In this document: positions 11,208 to 18,913 of the stretch, piece by piece
Numbering within the stretch: position 1 is the stretch's first letter
Layout of the letters: each line of letters begins with the position of its first letter
Assembly (NCBI GenBank): GCA_003640385.1
Contig: RCAB01000791.1
Location: forward strand, 1-18,913
DNA from: Setaria digitata
Lineage: Eukaryota; Nematoda; Chromadorea; Rhabditida; Setariidae
DNA: 18,913 bases
Direction: 5' to 3'
Notes under the pieces: model-generated
What the model saw: only the letters and a program-made list of their open reading frames with translations
What the model was told of the DNA's origin: nothing
Database searches by the model: none
Program-made: the position numbers and the translations under genes

Positions 11208-12901
11208 CTATAAATATTTCAGCGTTTGTTAAAAGCCTAATCTTTTCGTCCTGTACAGCTGTTAGATTCCGTTTAAAATTAGCAAATGTATGAAGAAAGT
11301 TTTGATTTCGTAGCATTTAACCAATTTAAACCATATGGTGACATATAAATGGAAGAAAAAAAAAGTTTTATTTCAGCTAAATATAAAATTTTTTTCCAGA
11401 TTATATTTTATTAATTAATTTTTTCATTTCTTTCACTCCACTTCATGGTCTTTATATAATGCAATTAATTATGGTAATGAAAAGCTTCTCAGACAGTAAT
11501 AATTTTTTTAAAAAGATTAGAAATGTAATAATTTGTAGTTTTTTTTTAGTATATATTTTTTGCATTTTTTTTTTGGTTTCTTTCTTTTTTTAAATTAAAA
11601 AATTTGTTCAAAAATTCACTGAATTTTCTTTCTTTCATTACTTATTTGGCATACATATACATATTTGTAAAAATATAATCCTTAGAAATGAAAAATAACC
11701 AGTTATCATTTATTAATTGAATTTCGCAGCATGCAAGTGAGTCTGTTAAAATGAAAAGAAAGCTTAATCGAAATAAAAATTAAAAATGCATTGGTTAAAT
11801 TTAAATTGAATTTCGGCAGATGAGAAATGGAACAATGATGCCAGTAAAAGTGATGATGGAATTGGATGAAAAATGAAAGAAAATATAGCTAACTGATATA
11901 GTAATTTATGCATTCATTTGCAATTACAAACAATTTCAAATTCAATTCAATTCATTTTATTCAATCAAATTGACAATAAAATTGTTATGAGTATAGATAT
12001 TCGTAATAATGATAAAGGTAAATAATTAAAAATTAGAGAGAAGAAAAAAACAAATTCGAGAAATCGGAGCAAGAATAATAATTTGAGCAACAACATTACA
12101 TCACATTATTTTAACTAACAAAATTTATACGAATAAAAAATATATTAAAAAAGAAAAAATTATTGCATTATGTCAGTTCCGGAAATTCCAACATTTCATA
12201 TCTAAGAACAGTTGCCACTGATAACATTTATCAATGATAAAGTTTTCATGGTATGATTCTCATACACATATAGTAATTAATCTATTTAAAATAGTTTCTT
12301 ATCCTATATTTTTTCTGTCTGATTAAAAAAAAATGAGGGGAAGGATTTTTCGTAATTTTAAATGCAATTAATTAGATATATACATTAGAGAAAGGTATCA
12401 ATCTTATCGGTTTGTCGAGAAGATTCTGTTCGAAAAAATGCACTCACTAAACCTTCACTGATAAATAAGCTACATGATAGCAAGGATAAGATCTGAAATA
12501 TAAAAATGAATTTAAAAAAAAAAAGCAAAATAAGACTGCCAAAAAAATAACATTAACATTAAAGTCTATTTTGAGAAAGGTTTTTAATTGCGAGGTTTTT
12601 TTTTTTGGAAAAAAAAAAGAAAAACTTTAAGAAATTAGTTTATCATCTCTAATCAAAAATTTCGTCAGTTTTTTTTTTTTTTAATTTTTAAACTTAATGA
12701 ATTTCACTTAATGAACATCAAAATAACATTAATATTAAAGTATATTTTGAGAAAGTTTTTAATTGCGAGGTTCTTTTCTGGAAAAAAAAAAAGAAAAACT
12801 TCAAGAAATTAATTTATCATCTCTAATCAAAAATTTCGTCAGTTTTTTTTTTTTTAATTTTTAAACTTAATGAATTTCACTTAATGAATATCAAAACATA
12901 C
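11208..12901 (-). other. Probable intron 4 or 3' flank (about 1.7 kb)
   Basis: The region begins on the minus strand with a consensus GTATGT. If exon 5 is right, it ends at TTTATAG. It contains the 176-bp tandem duplication next to the donor, a perfect TTTATC-AAT-GATAAA dyad at about 12227-12241 and many homopolymer runs. No other exon candidate was found. Confidence 0.5.
12541..12892. repeat. Tandem duplication, two 176-bp units
   Basis: Two adjacent units (about 12541-12716 and 12717-12892) match closely over their full length, including TAACATTAA, TTTTTAATTGCGAGGTT, TTATCATCTCTAATCAAAAA and CACTTAATGAA. Differences are a few substitutions plus length changes in the A and T runs. The right unit ends within a few bases of the exon-4 splice donor, so the intron's first bases are part of, or directly abut, the duplicated sequence. 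Confidence 0.9.
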
Positions 12902-13084
12902 GCCAGCTAGTGCCCAGCCACTGATACCACATTGCATATCGAAGTATGCTTCCATTGAGGTATAATCTCTGCGTAACATATCAACCCGGTAGTAATCATT
13001 AATCCACGGGCAGGTGCTGTAATGCATCTCGAGACCGAACACAAACAGGGAAAATGGTACGGCACAGAATGAATAACTCATACA
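12902..13084 (-). CDS. Exon 4: third span, cysteine loop and start of the fourth span
   Basis: The acceptor is GATTTTTCAG before TGTATG and the donor is a consensus GTATGT at 12901-12896. The 183 nt make 61 codons in phase 0 at both ends. GC is far above the surroundings, so this is the most clearly coding stretch of the window. It encodes CMSYSFCAVPFSLFVFGLEM, then a loop with CPWINDYYRVDMLRRDY and a second cysteine, then CGISGWALAG. If the donor were not used, translation would end six residues later (VCFDIH, stop). The perfect donor and an incomplete fourth span favour splicing. Confidence 0.88.
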
Positions 13085-16000
13085 CTGAAAAATCGGAATG
13101 AATTTCAGGTAATTAGTTTCATTTCCATTATAATTATTTTGATTAAAGTACTTCCTCTATTGCAATTATAGTAAAGTCCAAAAACTAACTTTAATCTTAT
13201 CAAGGTGAAATATTGAGAAATTCATTTTAGCAATTGAAAAATTTGGAAATTAAAAATTGATGATAAAACTCGAATTCTTTCTTTTAGTCTTCCATTTCAT
13301 TTTATTAAAAATGAAATTTTTGTTCTGGACTAAAAAAATTTTAAAGTATAGATAAAATATAGATATGATAAGCGAATTGTAAAAAAAAAAAAAATTCTAT
13401 CTTATTCCATGAAGTTGCTTTATGAAGGTGAAGTTTTTCTTTTTCTTCTCATTGGAATTCGAAAATAACTTTATCATCCTAAACTAAGTTCTTTTAACAA
13501 ACTGAAATCTTCGCCACACACTGAAAATTTTATACCTGTATCTGAGGAATGATAAACTAACTAACCAAATTTACATTTACTTTCTATTCGATTGCTTTAG
13601 GAGAAGAAAATTTTTGCCATGAGTCAAAAAAGAAATTTCTTGTTAAATTTCAAAATAGAAAATTAATAGTGATAAAATTCAACTTCATTTTCATTGAATA
13701 CTATTATTAAGGTGAAACTTTTTGAAAAGACTGAAATTTTTAAAAGTGCCGCATTAATTAGTGATGGAATCCAATTTCATTTCTTCAGTTCATTTAACAT
13801 CAAGTTTTTTTGCTTTCTGATAAAAAAAAAAAAAAGAATGCAAAAAGTTTCGTCTACTACAGATAATTTACCATCTTTTTTTCGATATTTTAAATGATAA
13901 AATGAATAAACATAATAAGAGAATTGTGATTCGAGGTGAATTCCTTTGCCGATTCTTTATTTCTTTTAATAAATATTAAACTGTTAAATTTATTTATTTT
14001 ACAACCGAAATGCATTAATGCATTGGAATAGATAATTCTAAAATGATGCGAAAAAAATTAATTTGTTTGAAAAATTCAGTAACTTTCAAAAAAAAAACCT
14101 TTTTAGAGTTTCAATAAAATTACGATTGAGGAAAATATTCAAATTAAACAAAATTTAAAAGCTTCAATTTAATAATAACATGAATTTACACTGAAACTTT
14201 TCCCTTGAAGAGATTCAAAACATTGTTTAAATTAATCAGAAATTACCTGTTAGATAACAGTCTCTGTTTTTTATTCATTTTGTCAATTTTCTCCGTTTTT
14301 TTTTTCGATCTTTAGATAATTAATTATGTTTTTAGGCAAGAATGAGGACAAATTTAATTGTTTTAAGAAATTAATAACAAAAATCAAGCATCGATAGTTT
14401 CTTTCTTTCACCATAATTTTATTTTCTCTTTTTAAATTGCACTCATTTATTTGGCCTCATGCTACTTTTCGATTCTCTCCTTTTCCAGCCAATCCCGCAA
14501 ACACCGCGAACCCCGCACCCCGCACCCCGCACCTCACACCGCATACCTCGGGCCTCCTACCTCGCTTTCATCCGCAATATCGAATTTGACCGATTTCTTG
14601 ACATTCTCAGGATGGTATTTCCAGGAACTCTTACTATGTCAATGTCCGCAATCAAAGAATTTTCAATGCAAATTCTAATCATAATTACAAAATGCTTAAT
14701 TATAAAGCACCATGTGGTGCCGAATTGTGTAGCGCCCTGTGGTGCTCTTTTTATTTTTCGCCGCCATTTTCATTTATTTTTCTTGGCTAAATTAGATAAT
14801 TGAATTAATTTAATCGTTAATTTTTGAACCCTTAAAAATTATTTTATATGTTCTCAAAATTAAAAAAGCGAAAGAAAAAAAAAATACAGATATTCCTCTC
14901 TATGCACTCTCTAAAATTTACTGCAAAAAGAGAAAAGAAAATTTAGGGAAAATGTTAAAAGAAAAAAATCTTCAAAATTTCGAAAATAGCACGAAATATA
15001 CATGTGTATATGAAATGATTTTGAAATATCAACGAGTTAGTTATTCAAAAAAAAAAAAATTTTTTTTCGAATTTTATTGCTTTTCGAAGGAAGTCCCAAA
15101 ACTGCTCTTCAATCTGTCATTAGCAACAGTTCAGTAATACATTTTTTTTTCTTTTTTTTTTCAAAGAAAATCTTCCCATACTTTCTAACACAATTTGATG
15201 CACTAAAAAAAATAAAACTACTCAAAAGACGAATATTTTTATTTGAATTTTTCTTATATAATGATATATTTATTTTTATTCGTTTTGTTTTGTTTTTTTC
15301 CTGCTCTCTCCAATTCATTTTTGCTATTTAAAAGTATAACTGAAGATGAACTATTACAAAAATTTAATCAATAGTCCTAAATGAGAAAGGAGGAAAAAGA
15401 AAAGTGTTTAAAAAAAAATAAATAAATAAATAAAAAACTTTGAAATTACCAATAAACGTGAATATCGGCACCAATATAATTGTATAATATGTGTAATAAT
15501 CGTTATTAGCAGTACAATTGTTGTAATTGTTGTAGCAAAATACTGACCATTTAAGCGCATTTCACTAAATGTTACTGGTAATTTCGAATAAATATTATAA
15601 TACCATTTGTCCGGTGTTAGCATTAATGCTCGTTTGCCACCGTAATTAGAATAGTATTGTCCAACGCCGCTTAAAATTAATCCATCGATTGTGAATAATA
15701 ATAACTGAAATTTCAGATTGTGTTTTTTTTTTTTTTGAAATTTTGCCGATGAAAATCATTTCAATTAAAATTTTTTTTTCATTTTCCCAAATATTTGTGT
15801 AATTAATTTCTTCACTTTTTTTTTGTTGTTGTTACACCATTCCTTTTATACTTTTCTTCTTGTTTATTTTTGTCATTTTAAGATTATAGCATTTTTTTCT
15901 GGAATTAAATAAGAAATATTTATTGACTTCTATATAAAAAAATAAAAGATACTTTCTCTCTGTTGGCATTACTTCTTGATCATAAAGTGAAATAATTTAT

Positions 16001-17531
16001 GTACATAAAATGTTTTTCTTTTGCAAATGGAATTTGATTGTGCAAACTTTTTGTGCAAAAGATAATAACAGTTGAAGATTGAAATTTAAATGAAATTTTA
16101 GCTAAGCATCAAAAATTGCCCAAAGTTTGCAGAAATTTTTAGAATTACTAAAAATCACTTTTCTATTAAATTTTTTCTTACTGAAAAGTGAAATTTCAAT
16201 TTTACACCTGCTCAAAGATCAATTGGTTTGAAAATCCTTTTGAAGTTCATAAAACAATTACCGTGCGACAAAACTGATCGCTAATGAGATGGTGAATTGT
16301 AAATTATGCTAATGAGCTATGGTAGAATGATATGAATTGAATGAATGATGGAAGAATAACGATGCTAATAAGACTGGTCTTTGTTGGCATCAGCCAATTA
16401 TTATTCTTATAATCATTATTCAAATATCGCTAATGTATTCATCGATTTGTAAATTAGAAATAATTTGCTTTAAATACATCAACAAATTTGAGTGTTAGAA
16501 AATGATGCTTAACACTTAAAAAAAAAAAAAAAAATACTTTAGGGCTTTTAAAAATATAAATTGAAAAAATTAAAATATCATAAATTTATTCTTTAAACAG
16601 AATTTAATTTAGAATTTCCAGTATATCACCATCATCTTTTCACCACTGTTAACTGGAAATGATTCATTTACTAATTGCATCACTGTGATAAATTATTCAG
16701 CTACTTTTTTAGTAAATCAACTACCTCACTGCCTACACATCCAAACCTTTTAACTTTTTTTGGATTTCTGATTGTAAGGGCAAATTCTAAAACTTAACAA
16801 ACAGCTGGAAACAATTTTTTTTTCCATTTTATTCATGCCACTGTAAATTAATTAACAAAAATGAAAAATGCTTTCTCTTTCTATTTTTTTCTTTTTTTTT
16901 ATTAATAATCTGTTTAGTTCAGTCATTTACAATATTTGTCAGTATTGGAAATGGAAATAAATCGAATAAATTGGGAGAGTAAAATGGATTGAAAAAAAAA
17001 AACCGAGGAGAATATGTTACTTAATTTTGAGACATTAGAATGCTTAAGTAGCAAAATTTCTAAAAAGAAAGAAATTAAAAGGATGAAAAAAAAAAAGGAA
17101 AGAATAAATTTAAAGGATTTTTTCCACAAAAATTTACAGCAATACTATTGTGCATAGAAATATTAATGAATTATTTCTACCAAATTAATTGTTCGCAAAG
17201 CGATAACAATTCGTCGACCATTTACATCTATTTGTTGACGATATTCTACTTCAGATTCCAATGCTTGTGCAACCAAAATTAATCTAAATTTGAAACTAAA
17301 ATTCCATTCCAAACTATAATTAATTAACACATGACAACAACTAGCTATGCATTTTTCTCAATTAAAAATTTCAAAATAAAAAGTTAACCGATTAAGCGTT
17401 CCGGTTGAAAACCGCCGCTCCTGATTCATTTTTCCGGTGTTACGATTTAAAGAAGTCATCGTTGCTCGGCCGGATTCTTTATAACTTCGAATCAATTTAC
17501 ACATATCTTGCGCACATTTCGCTGATATAGG
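12902..17531 (-). CDS. Split gene for an unrecognised four-pass membrane protein (four-exon core)
   Basis: Four minus-strand exons (17531-17389, 17283-17181, 15704-15450, 13084-12902) join in a single open frame of 228 residues, incomplete at the N-terminus. Residues 1-78 are hydrophilic and basic, with RRFS near 39-42, which fits a PKA-type site. Hydrophobic segments lie at about 79-97, 137-160, 166-185 and 218 onward. The loop after segment 1 (98-136) has aromatic residues but no cysteine. The loop after segment 3 has cysteines at 192 and 219 that could form a disulphide. An even number of spans would put both ends on the same side. I infer an integral membrane protein with a cytosolic N-terminal region. 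The four-span plan recalls claudin-like proteins, but the first loop lacks the claudin W-GLW-C-C pattern, so I assign no family. Consistent phase, good splice sites and raised GC make the gene itself secure. Confidence 0.82.
14487..14572. repeat. GC-rich CCCCGCA tandem array (G-rich on the minus strand)
   Basis: CCCCGCA repeats three times perfectly at 14511-14531, inside a wider GC-rich stretch of related CCGCA, CACC and CCTAC words. On the minus strand this reads as G4 tracts separated by TGC, with further GG tracts on either side, so it could form a G-quadruplex in DNA or in the unspliced transcript. It stands out sharply in a window that is about three-quarters A+T. Confidence 0.8.
14704..14750 (+). 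repeat. Stable imperfect hairpin followed by T-runs
   Basis: The outer arms AAAGCACCA (14704-14712) and TGGTGCTCTTT (14740-14750) pair over nine positions with one bulged base. Inside, GGTGC (14716-14720) pairs with GCGCC (14732-14736) using one G-U pair, with an 11-nt loop. A simpler alternative is GCACCA-TG-TGGTGC at 14707-14720. TTTTTATTTTT follows. The word TGTGGTGC occurs twice, 25 bp apart. The role is unknown. Confidence 0.55.
15411..15436. repeat. (AAAT)n microsatellite
   Basis: A short A run passes into about four AAAT units. It lies in intron 3 a few bases from the exon-3 donor and has no coding content. Confidence 0.8.
15450..15704 (-). CDS. Exon 3: first membrane span, first loop and second span
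   Basis: The acceptor is GAAATTTCAG before TTATTATTATTC and the donor is TTATTG before GTAATT. At 255 nt it makes exactly 85 codons in phase 0 at both ends. It encodes a hydrophobic start (LLLFTIDGLILSGVG), then a loop with aromatic residues and MLTPDKWYYNIYSKLP. A strongly hydrophobic stretch follows (YFATTITTIVLLITIITHII), then the short basic turn CRYSRLL. A GT inside the second span could act as a donor but would break the span. Confidence 0.88.
16277..16456. repeat. Direct repeats flanking a hairpin
   Basis: ATCGCTAATG followed about 20 bases later by TTGTAAATTA occurs at 16277-16306 and again at 16426-16456, a period of about 150 bp with a one-base indel between the two words. The left copy is outside the hairpin and the right copy overlaps its 3' end. 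This could be a decayed tandem duplication. Confidence 0.6.
16329..16428 (+). ncRNA. Candidate long hairpin RNA or decayed inverted-repeat element
   Basis: Arms pair in order from the base: GATAT with ATATC, TTGAAT with ATTCAA, AATGAT with ATCATT, AAGAATAA with TTATTCTT, then GATGC with GCATC. The last pair continues through TAAT-AAGA against TCTT-GTTG using two G-U pairs, up to a CTGG tetraloop. That is about 38 pairs over 100 nt. The main flaws are a 1-by-9 internal loop and a three-base bulge. The G-U pairs favour the plus-strand RNA, antisense to the host gene. Precursor-microRNA-like size is seen; transcription is not shown. Confidence 0.25.
17181..17283 (-). CDS. Exon 2: amphipathic stretch leading into the first membrane span
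   Basis: The acceptor is TTTCAAATTTAG before ATTAAT and the donor is AATTTG before GTAGAA. The length is 103 nt. Its first base completes an arginine codon with exon 1, and it ends on a codon boundary. It encodes LILVAQALESEVEYRQQIDV followed by NGRRIVIALRTINL, a likely helix rich in charged residues. It is separated from exon 1 by a 105-nt intron, the only short intron that is certain in this gene. Reading past the donor would add only LVEIIH-type residues before a stop. Confidence 0.82.
17284..17388 (-). other. Intron 1 (105 nt)
   Basis: This is a short A/T-rich intron with GT and AG ends on the minus strand. It contains no other feature. Its removal joins an arginine codon split after its second base. 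Confidence 0.8.
17389..17531 (-). CDS. Exon 1 of the recognisable core: basic cytosolic region
   Basis: The acceptor is TTATTTCTAG before CCTATATCAG and the donor is AATCG before GTTAAC. The length is 143 nt, ending two bases into a codon. Two of the three frames stop within about 15 codons, so only the frame giving PISAKCAQDMCKLIRSYKES is usable. The encoded 47 residues are rich in K, R, S and T (…MNQERRFSTGTLN). GC content is well above the flanks. This is an internal exon or the second exon, because it starts with an acceptor and has no suitable start codon. Confidence 0.85.
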
Positions 17532-17574
17532 CTAGAAATAAGATGTAATTACTTTGTAATATAATTTTAATTAC

Positions 17575-17667
17575 AAACATGCAATTAGCGATGCATGATG
17601 ACACATAAGCTATGATGCAAAATGTGCCCTTTAAAAAAAAAATGCGAATTAAATTACTGATCGACAT
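17575..17667 (-). CDS. Possible first exon with ATG (weak)
   Basis: On the minus strand an ATG at 17667-17665 opens 31 codons (MSISNLIRIFFLKGTFCIIA and on to CMF) up to a GTAATT donor. This would join in phase 0 to exon 1 across a 43-nt intron. A TTTCAG sits just upstream of the ATG and could be a trans-splice or cis-splice acceptor. The hydrophobic N-terminus could be a signal peptide or a chance result of TGCAT-rich DNA. A 43-nt intron is near the lower limit for nematodes. An unseen exon further upstream is equally possible. Confidence 0.2.
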
Positions 17668-18573
17668 TTAAAAACTAATTCTGAAATGCCAGTGAAGGGA
17701 AATACGAGACGAAGGATAGTTGAAAGGAGTAAATGAAATCTCGAGGGATTCTCAGAGAGTTTGAAAATTTTTTACAGAATCAAATTTGTGTAATTTTCTC
17801 TAGTAATGTTGCAATATAATTTTATAAAATATTAAGATAAATTATGGTGATCAGTATTTTCCTCAGCATATGTCAATTGATATAGTTATTTGACATCGTT
17901 TCATCACTAATGTTTTAAGTATTTTGTTTTCTTTATCGAATAACTTTAACAAGTTGTTTCTTTTTACAATTGCTACCTTCTTTTGTTTTTCTAAATTGAT
18001 CAGTCAGCAGCCATAGTGGAAATAAGTGGGATATCATACAGATAAACAACGAGAAATGAAATAGTAAACAAGAAAACAACAGTAATTATTCTATTCCTCT
18101 TGTAGGCATTTATGAATTTAATTGATCAGTTAAAAACAATGACAAAAAAAAAAATAGGACGGTAAGCGAATGGAAAAACAAAAATTCAAAAAAAAAACAA
18201 AAGAGTGAGTGAAAAATCTAAAAAAAATAATAAAAAAAAAATTACGTCACGCTAAGGCTACATTACGTGAGATAATTGTCTTGTTTTAATCATAAAATAA
18301 AAGCAATGATAAAGATGAAATGCTAGGATAGTACAAATTATTGGAGAATTTTTTAAGTGATAACACCTATTTTTTATGTGAGGTTGAAAATTTCAGAGTA
18401 ATTAAATTGTGGAAAGTTTGAAATAGCACAGCTTAGCTTTACTATTGTTAAGTCATGGAAAGAAAGAAATAAATTTGAATTAAAGAATCCGTCGAACATA
18501 ATATGTTTGTATACAGATGTACGCGTAATTTGGGTAAATAATTAAGATTTGGCACGTGAGCGAAAATTTTAAA
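17668..18573. other. Upstream flank of the minus-strand gene
   Basis: This is A/T-rich DNA without a convincing exon on either strand. It should contain missing 5' exons, the promoter or both. A minus-strand TTTCAG lies near 17680. The only candidate control element is the pair of bZIP-like sites at 18241-18270. A 16-codon plus-strand frame around 17686-17736 is too short to count. Confidence 0.5.
18241..18270. promoter_or_regulatory. Pair of bZIP-like sites 21 bp apart
   Basis: ATTACGTCA (18241-18249) and ATTACGTGA (18262-18270) are in the same orientation with starts 21 bp apart, two helical turns. The minus-strand reading TGACGTAAT is the standard ATF/CREB-type core. They lie about 0.6-0.7 kb upstream of the first recognisable exon. 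A regulatory role is inferred from sequence only. Confidence 0.3.
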
Positions 18574-18729
18574 ATGCAAAAATATCGGAAAAAAGCTAAA
18601 AAATTACCAAATTTTAATATTGGTGCATTATTTCAAAAAGTGCCTATTCGTAAATTTGTGAAAATTGGCAAATTTGTAGGAGATATGCTTAAGAAGGAAG
18701 AGGAAGAAAAAAGAGAAAGAAAGAACTGA
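18574..18729 (+). CDS. Possible 51-residue basic peptide or last exon (weak)
   Basis: An ATG-to-TGA frame encodes 51 residues. The middle has mixed, coding-like composition (KLPNFNIGALFQKVPIRKFV, then KIGKFVGDMLKK), ending in a charged E/K tail. It carries 17 basic and 6 acidic residues, giving a net charge of about +11. The frame is open upstream to a stop at 18535-18537, so it could also be a 3' exon. AATAAA occurs at 18731-18736, two bases past the stop, which is close for a poly(A) signal. I recognise no family. Lysine codons are cheap in this A-rich DNA, so chance is quite possible. Confidence 0.2.
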   Translation: MQKYRKKAKKLPNFNIGALFQKVPIRKFVKIGKFVGDMLKKEEEEKRERKN

Positions 18730-18848
18730 TAATAAAAAACTTAAATTTATGGGAACAAAACGATTGTGTTATCGAAAAATTTACTGAAAAAAAGAAAGCA
18801 ATGAATGAAAGAAAAGAAAAAATGAAACAAAGGAAATCGCGTTAGATT
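18730..18848. other. A-rich spacer, nothing seen
   Basis: This is an A- and G-rich purine stretch on the plus strand with GAAAGAAA words. No open frame, repeat unit or site stands out besides the AATAAA at 18731-18736. Confidence 0.5.
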
Positions 18849-18913
18849 ATATATTCATATAATATAATACAATATATTATATTATATTATACTATATTAT
18901 ATTATATTATATT
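18849..18913. repeat. TATAT/ATATT microsatellite at window edge
   Basis: Alternating ATATT and ATAAT units fill the last 60 or so bases, becoming an almost perfect ATATT pentamer array at the boundary. It is likely to continue beyond the window. Confidence 0.9.

Larger units (their letters stand above)
13085..15449 (-). other. Intron 3 (about 2.4 kb) with GC island and hairpin
   Basis: It lies between exon 3 and exon 4 with GT and AG ends on the minus strand. It is mostly A/T-rich with homopolymer runs and an (AAAT)n run near 15416-15435. An anomalous island at 14450-14770 carries GC-rich simple repeats and a stable hairpin. Open frames across the island on the plus strand follow from its base composition. 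Confidence 0.75.
15705..17180 (-). other. Intron 2 (about 1.5 kb) with hairpin and direct repeats
   Basis: It lies between exon 2 and exon 3 with GT and AG ends on the minus strand. It carries a 16-base A run near 16518 and, at 16277-16456, a block with balanced composition that holds a long hairpin and flanking direct repeats. No coding frame of note is present. The minus-strand frame at 16923-17129 is phenylalanine-rich low-complexity sequence. Confidence 0.75.

Noticed and set aside
11134..11316. 60-codon minus-strand frame ending in GGRRGRKKERNENLINYA
   Set aside because: It overlaps the proposed exon 5 in another frame. Joining it to exon 4 would leave the fourth span incomplete and add a polar stretch. 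Kept only as an alternative.
14575..14680. Minus-strand exon candidate with a good AG|GTAGGA donor and frame IVRVPGNTILRMSRNRSN
   Set aside because: Its only nearby acceptor gives the wrong phase for joining exon 3 to exon 4, which already join in phase 0 without it. The donor string comes from the G-rich repeat.
14451..14803. 75- and 114-codon plus-strand open frames across the GC island
   Set aside because: Stops are rare there because of the C-rich repeats. The proteins are Pro/His/Arg repeat translations followed by T-run residues, and the region lies in an intron of a well-supported gene.
15077..15331. Open frames on both strands around 15077-15331
   Set aside because: Rich in F or K runs from homopolymers, mutually antisense, and inside intron 3.
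12902..17531. Assignment to claudin, tetraspanin or dual-oxidase maturation factor families
   Set aside because: The first loop lacks the claudin W-GLW-C-C pattern, there is no CCG loop motif of tetraspanins, and the first loop is far shorter than in dual-oxidase maturation factors. Only the general number of spans agrees.
1..18913. tRNA, rRNA, CRISPR arrays, transposase or reverse transcriptase genes, prokaryotic operons
   Set aside because: Looked for and not seen. There are no cloverleaf arms with the usual T-loop word, no regularly spaced repeats with unique spacers, and no catalytic motifs in any frame.

Overview
The window looks like a piece of nuclear genome from a nematode, most probably a spirurid or filarial-type worm. 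The basis is strong A+T richness, very frequent poly(A)/poly(T) runs of 9-16 bases, no compact operon-style coding, and a split gene whose introns end in TTTCAG or TTTAG and begin with GTAATT, GTAGAA or GTATGT. The placement rests on base composition and splice signals only; no conserved marker gene is present.

Layout. Positions 1 to about 11,100 hold no gene I can support. This is A/T-rich non-coding DNA with homopolymer runs, short tandem duplications (4702-4731, 7086-7212, 10051-10102), microsatellites (1-17, 3637-3728, 7251-7312) and two clear dyads (3398-3424, 8802-8818). One 111-codon open frame (8084-8419, +) is statistically notable but is not convincing as a gene.

From about 17,531 down to 12,902 there is one confident protein gene on the minus strand, built from four exons: 17531-17389, 17283-17181, 15704-15450 and 13084-12902. 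Each exon has only one usable frame where tested, and all junctions keep phase. A fifth, terminal exon at 11207-11148 is likely but weaker. The product is a four-pass membrane protein with a basic N-terminal cytosolic part of about 80 residues. I do not recognise its family. The 5' end is unresolved; a possible first exon lies at 17667-17575.

The long introns carry the most unusual non-coding structure of the window. These are a 176-bp tandem duplication touching the exon-4 splice donor, a small GC-rich island with a G-quadruplex-type array on the gene's own strand (14487-14572), a hairpin followed by T-runs (14704-14750), and a roughly 100-nt near-continuous hairpin (16329-16428) flanked by direct repeats.

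Upstream of the gene (17,668 to the right end) the DNA is again A/T-rich. It has two bZIP-like sites spaced 21 bp apart (18241-18270), a 51-codon basic open frame on the plus strand (18574-18729) and a terminal TATAT/ATT microsatellite. I saw no rRNA, tRNA, CRISPR, transposase or complete mobile element.
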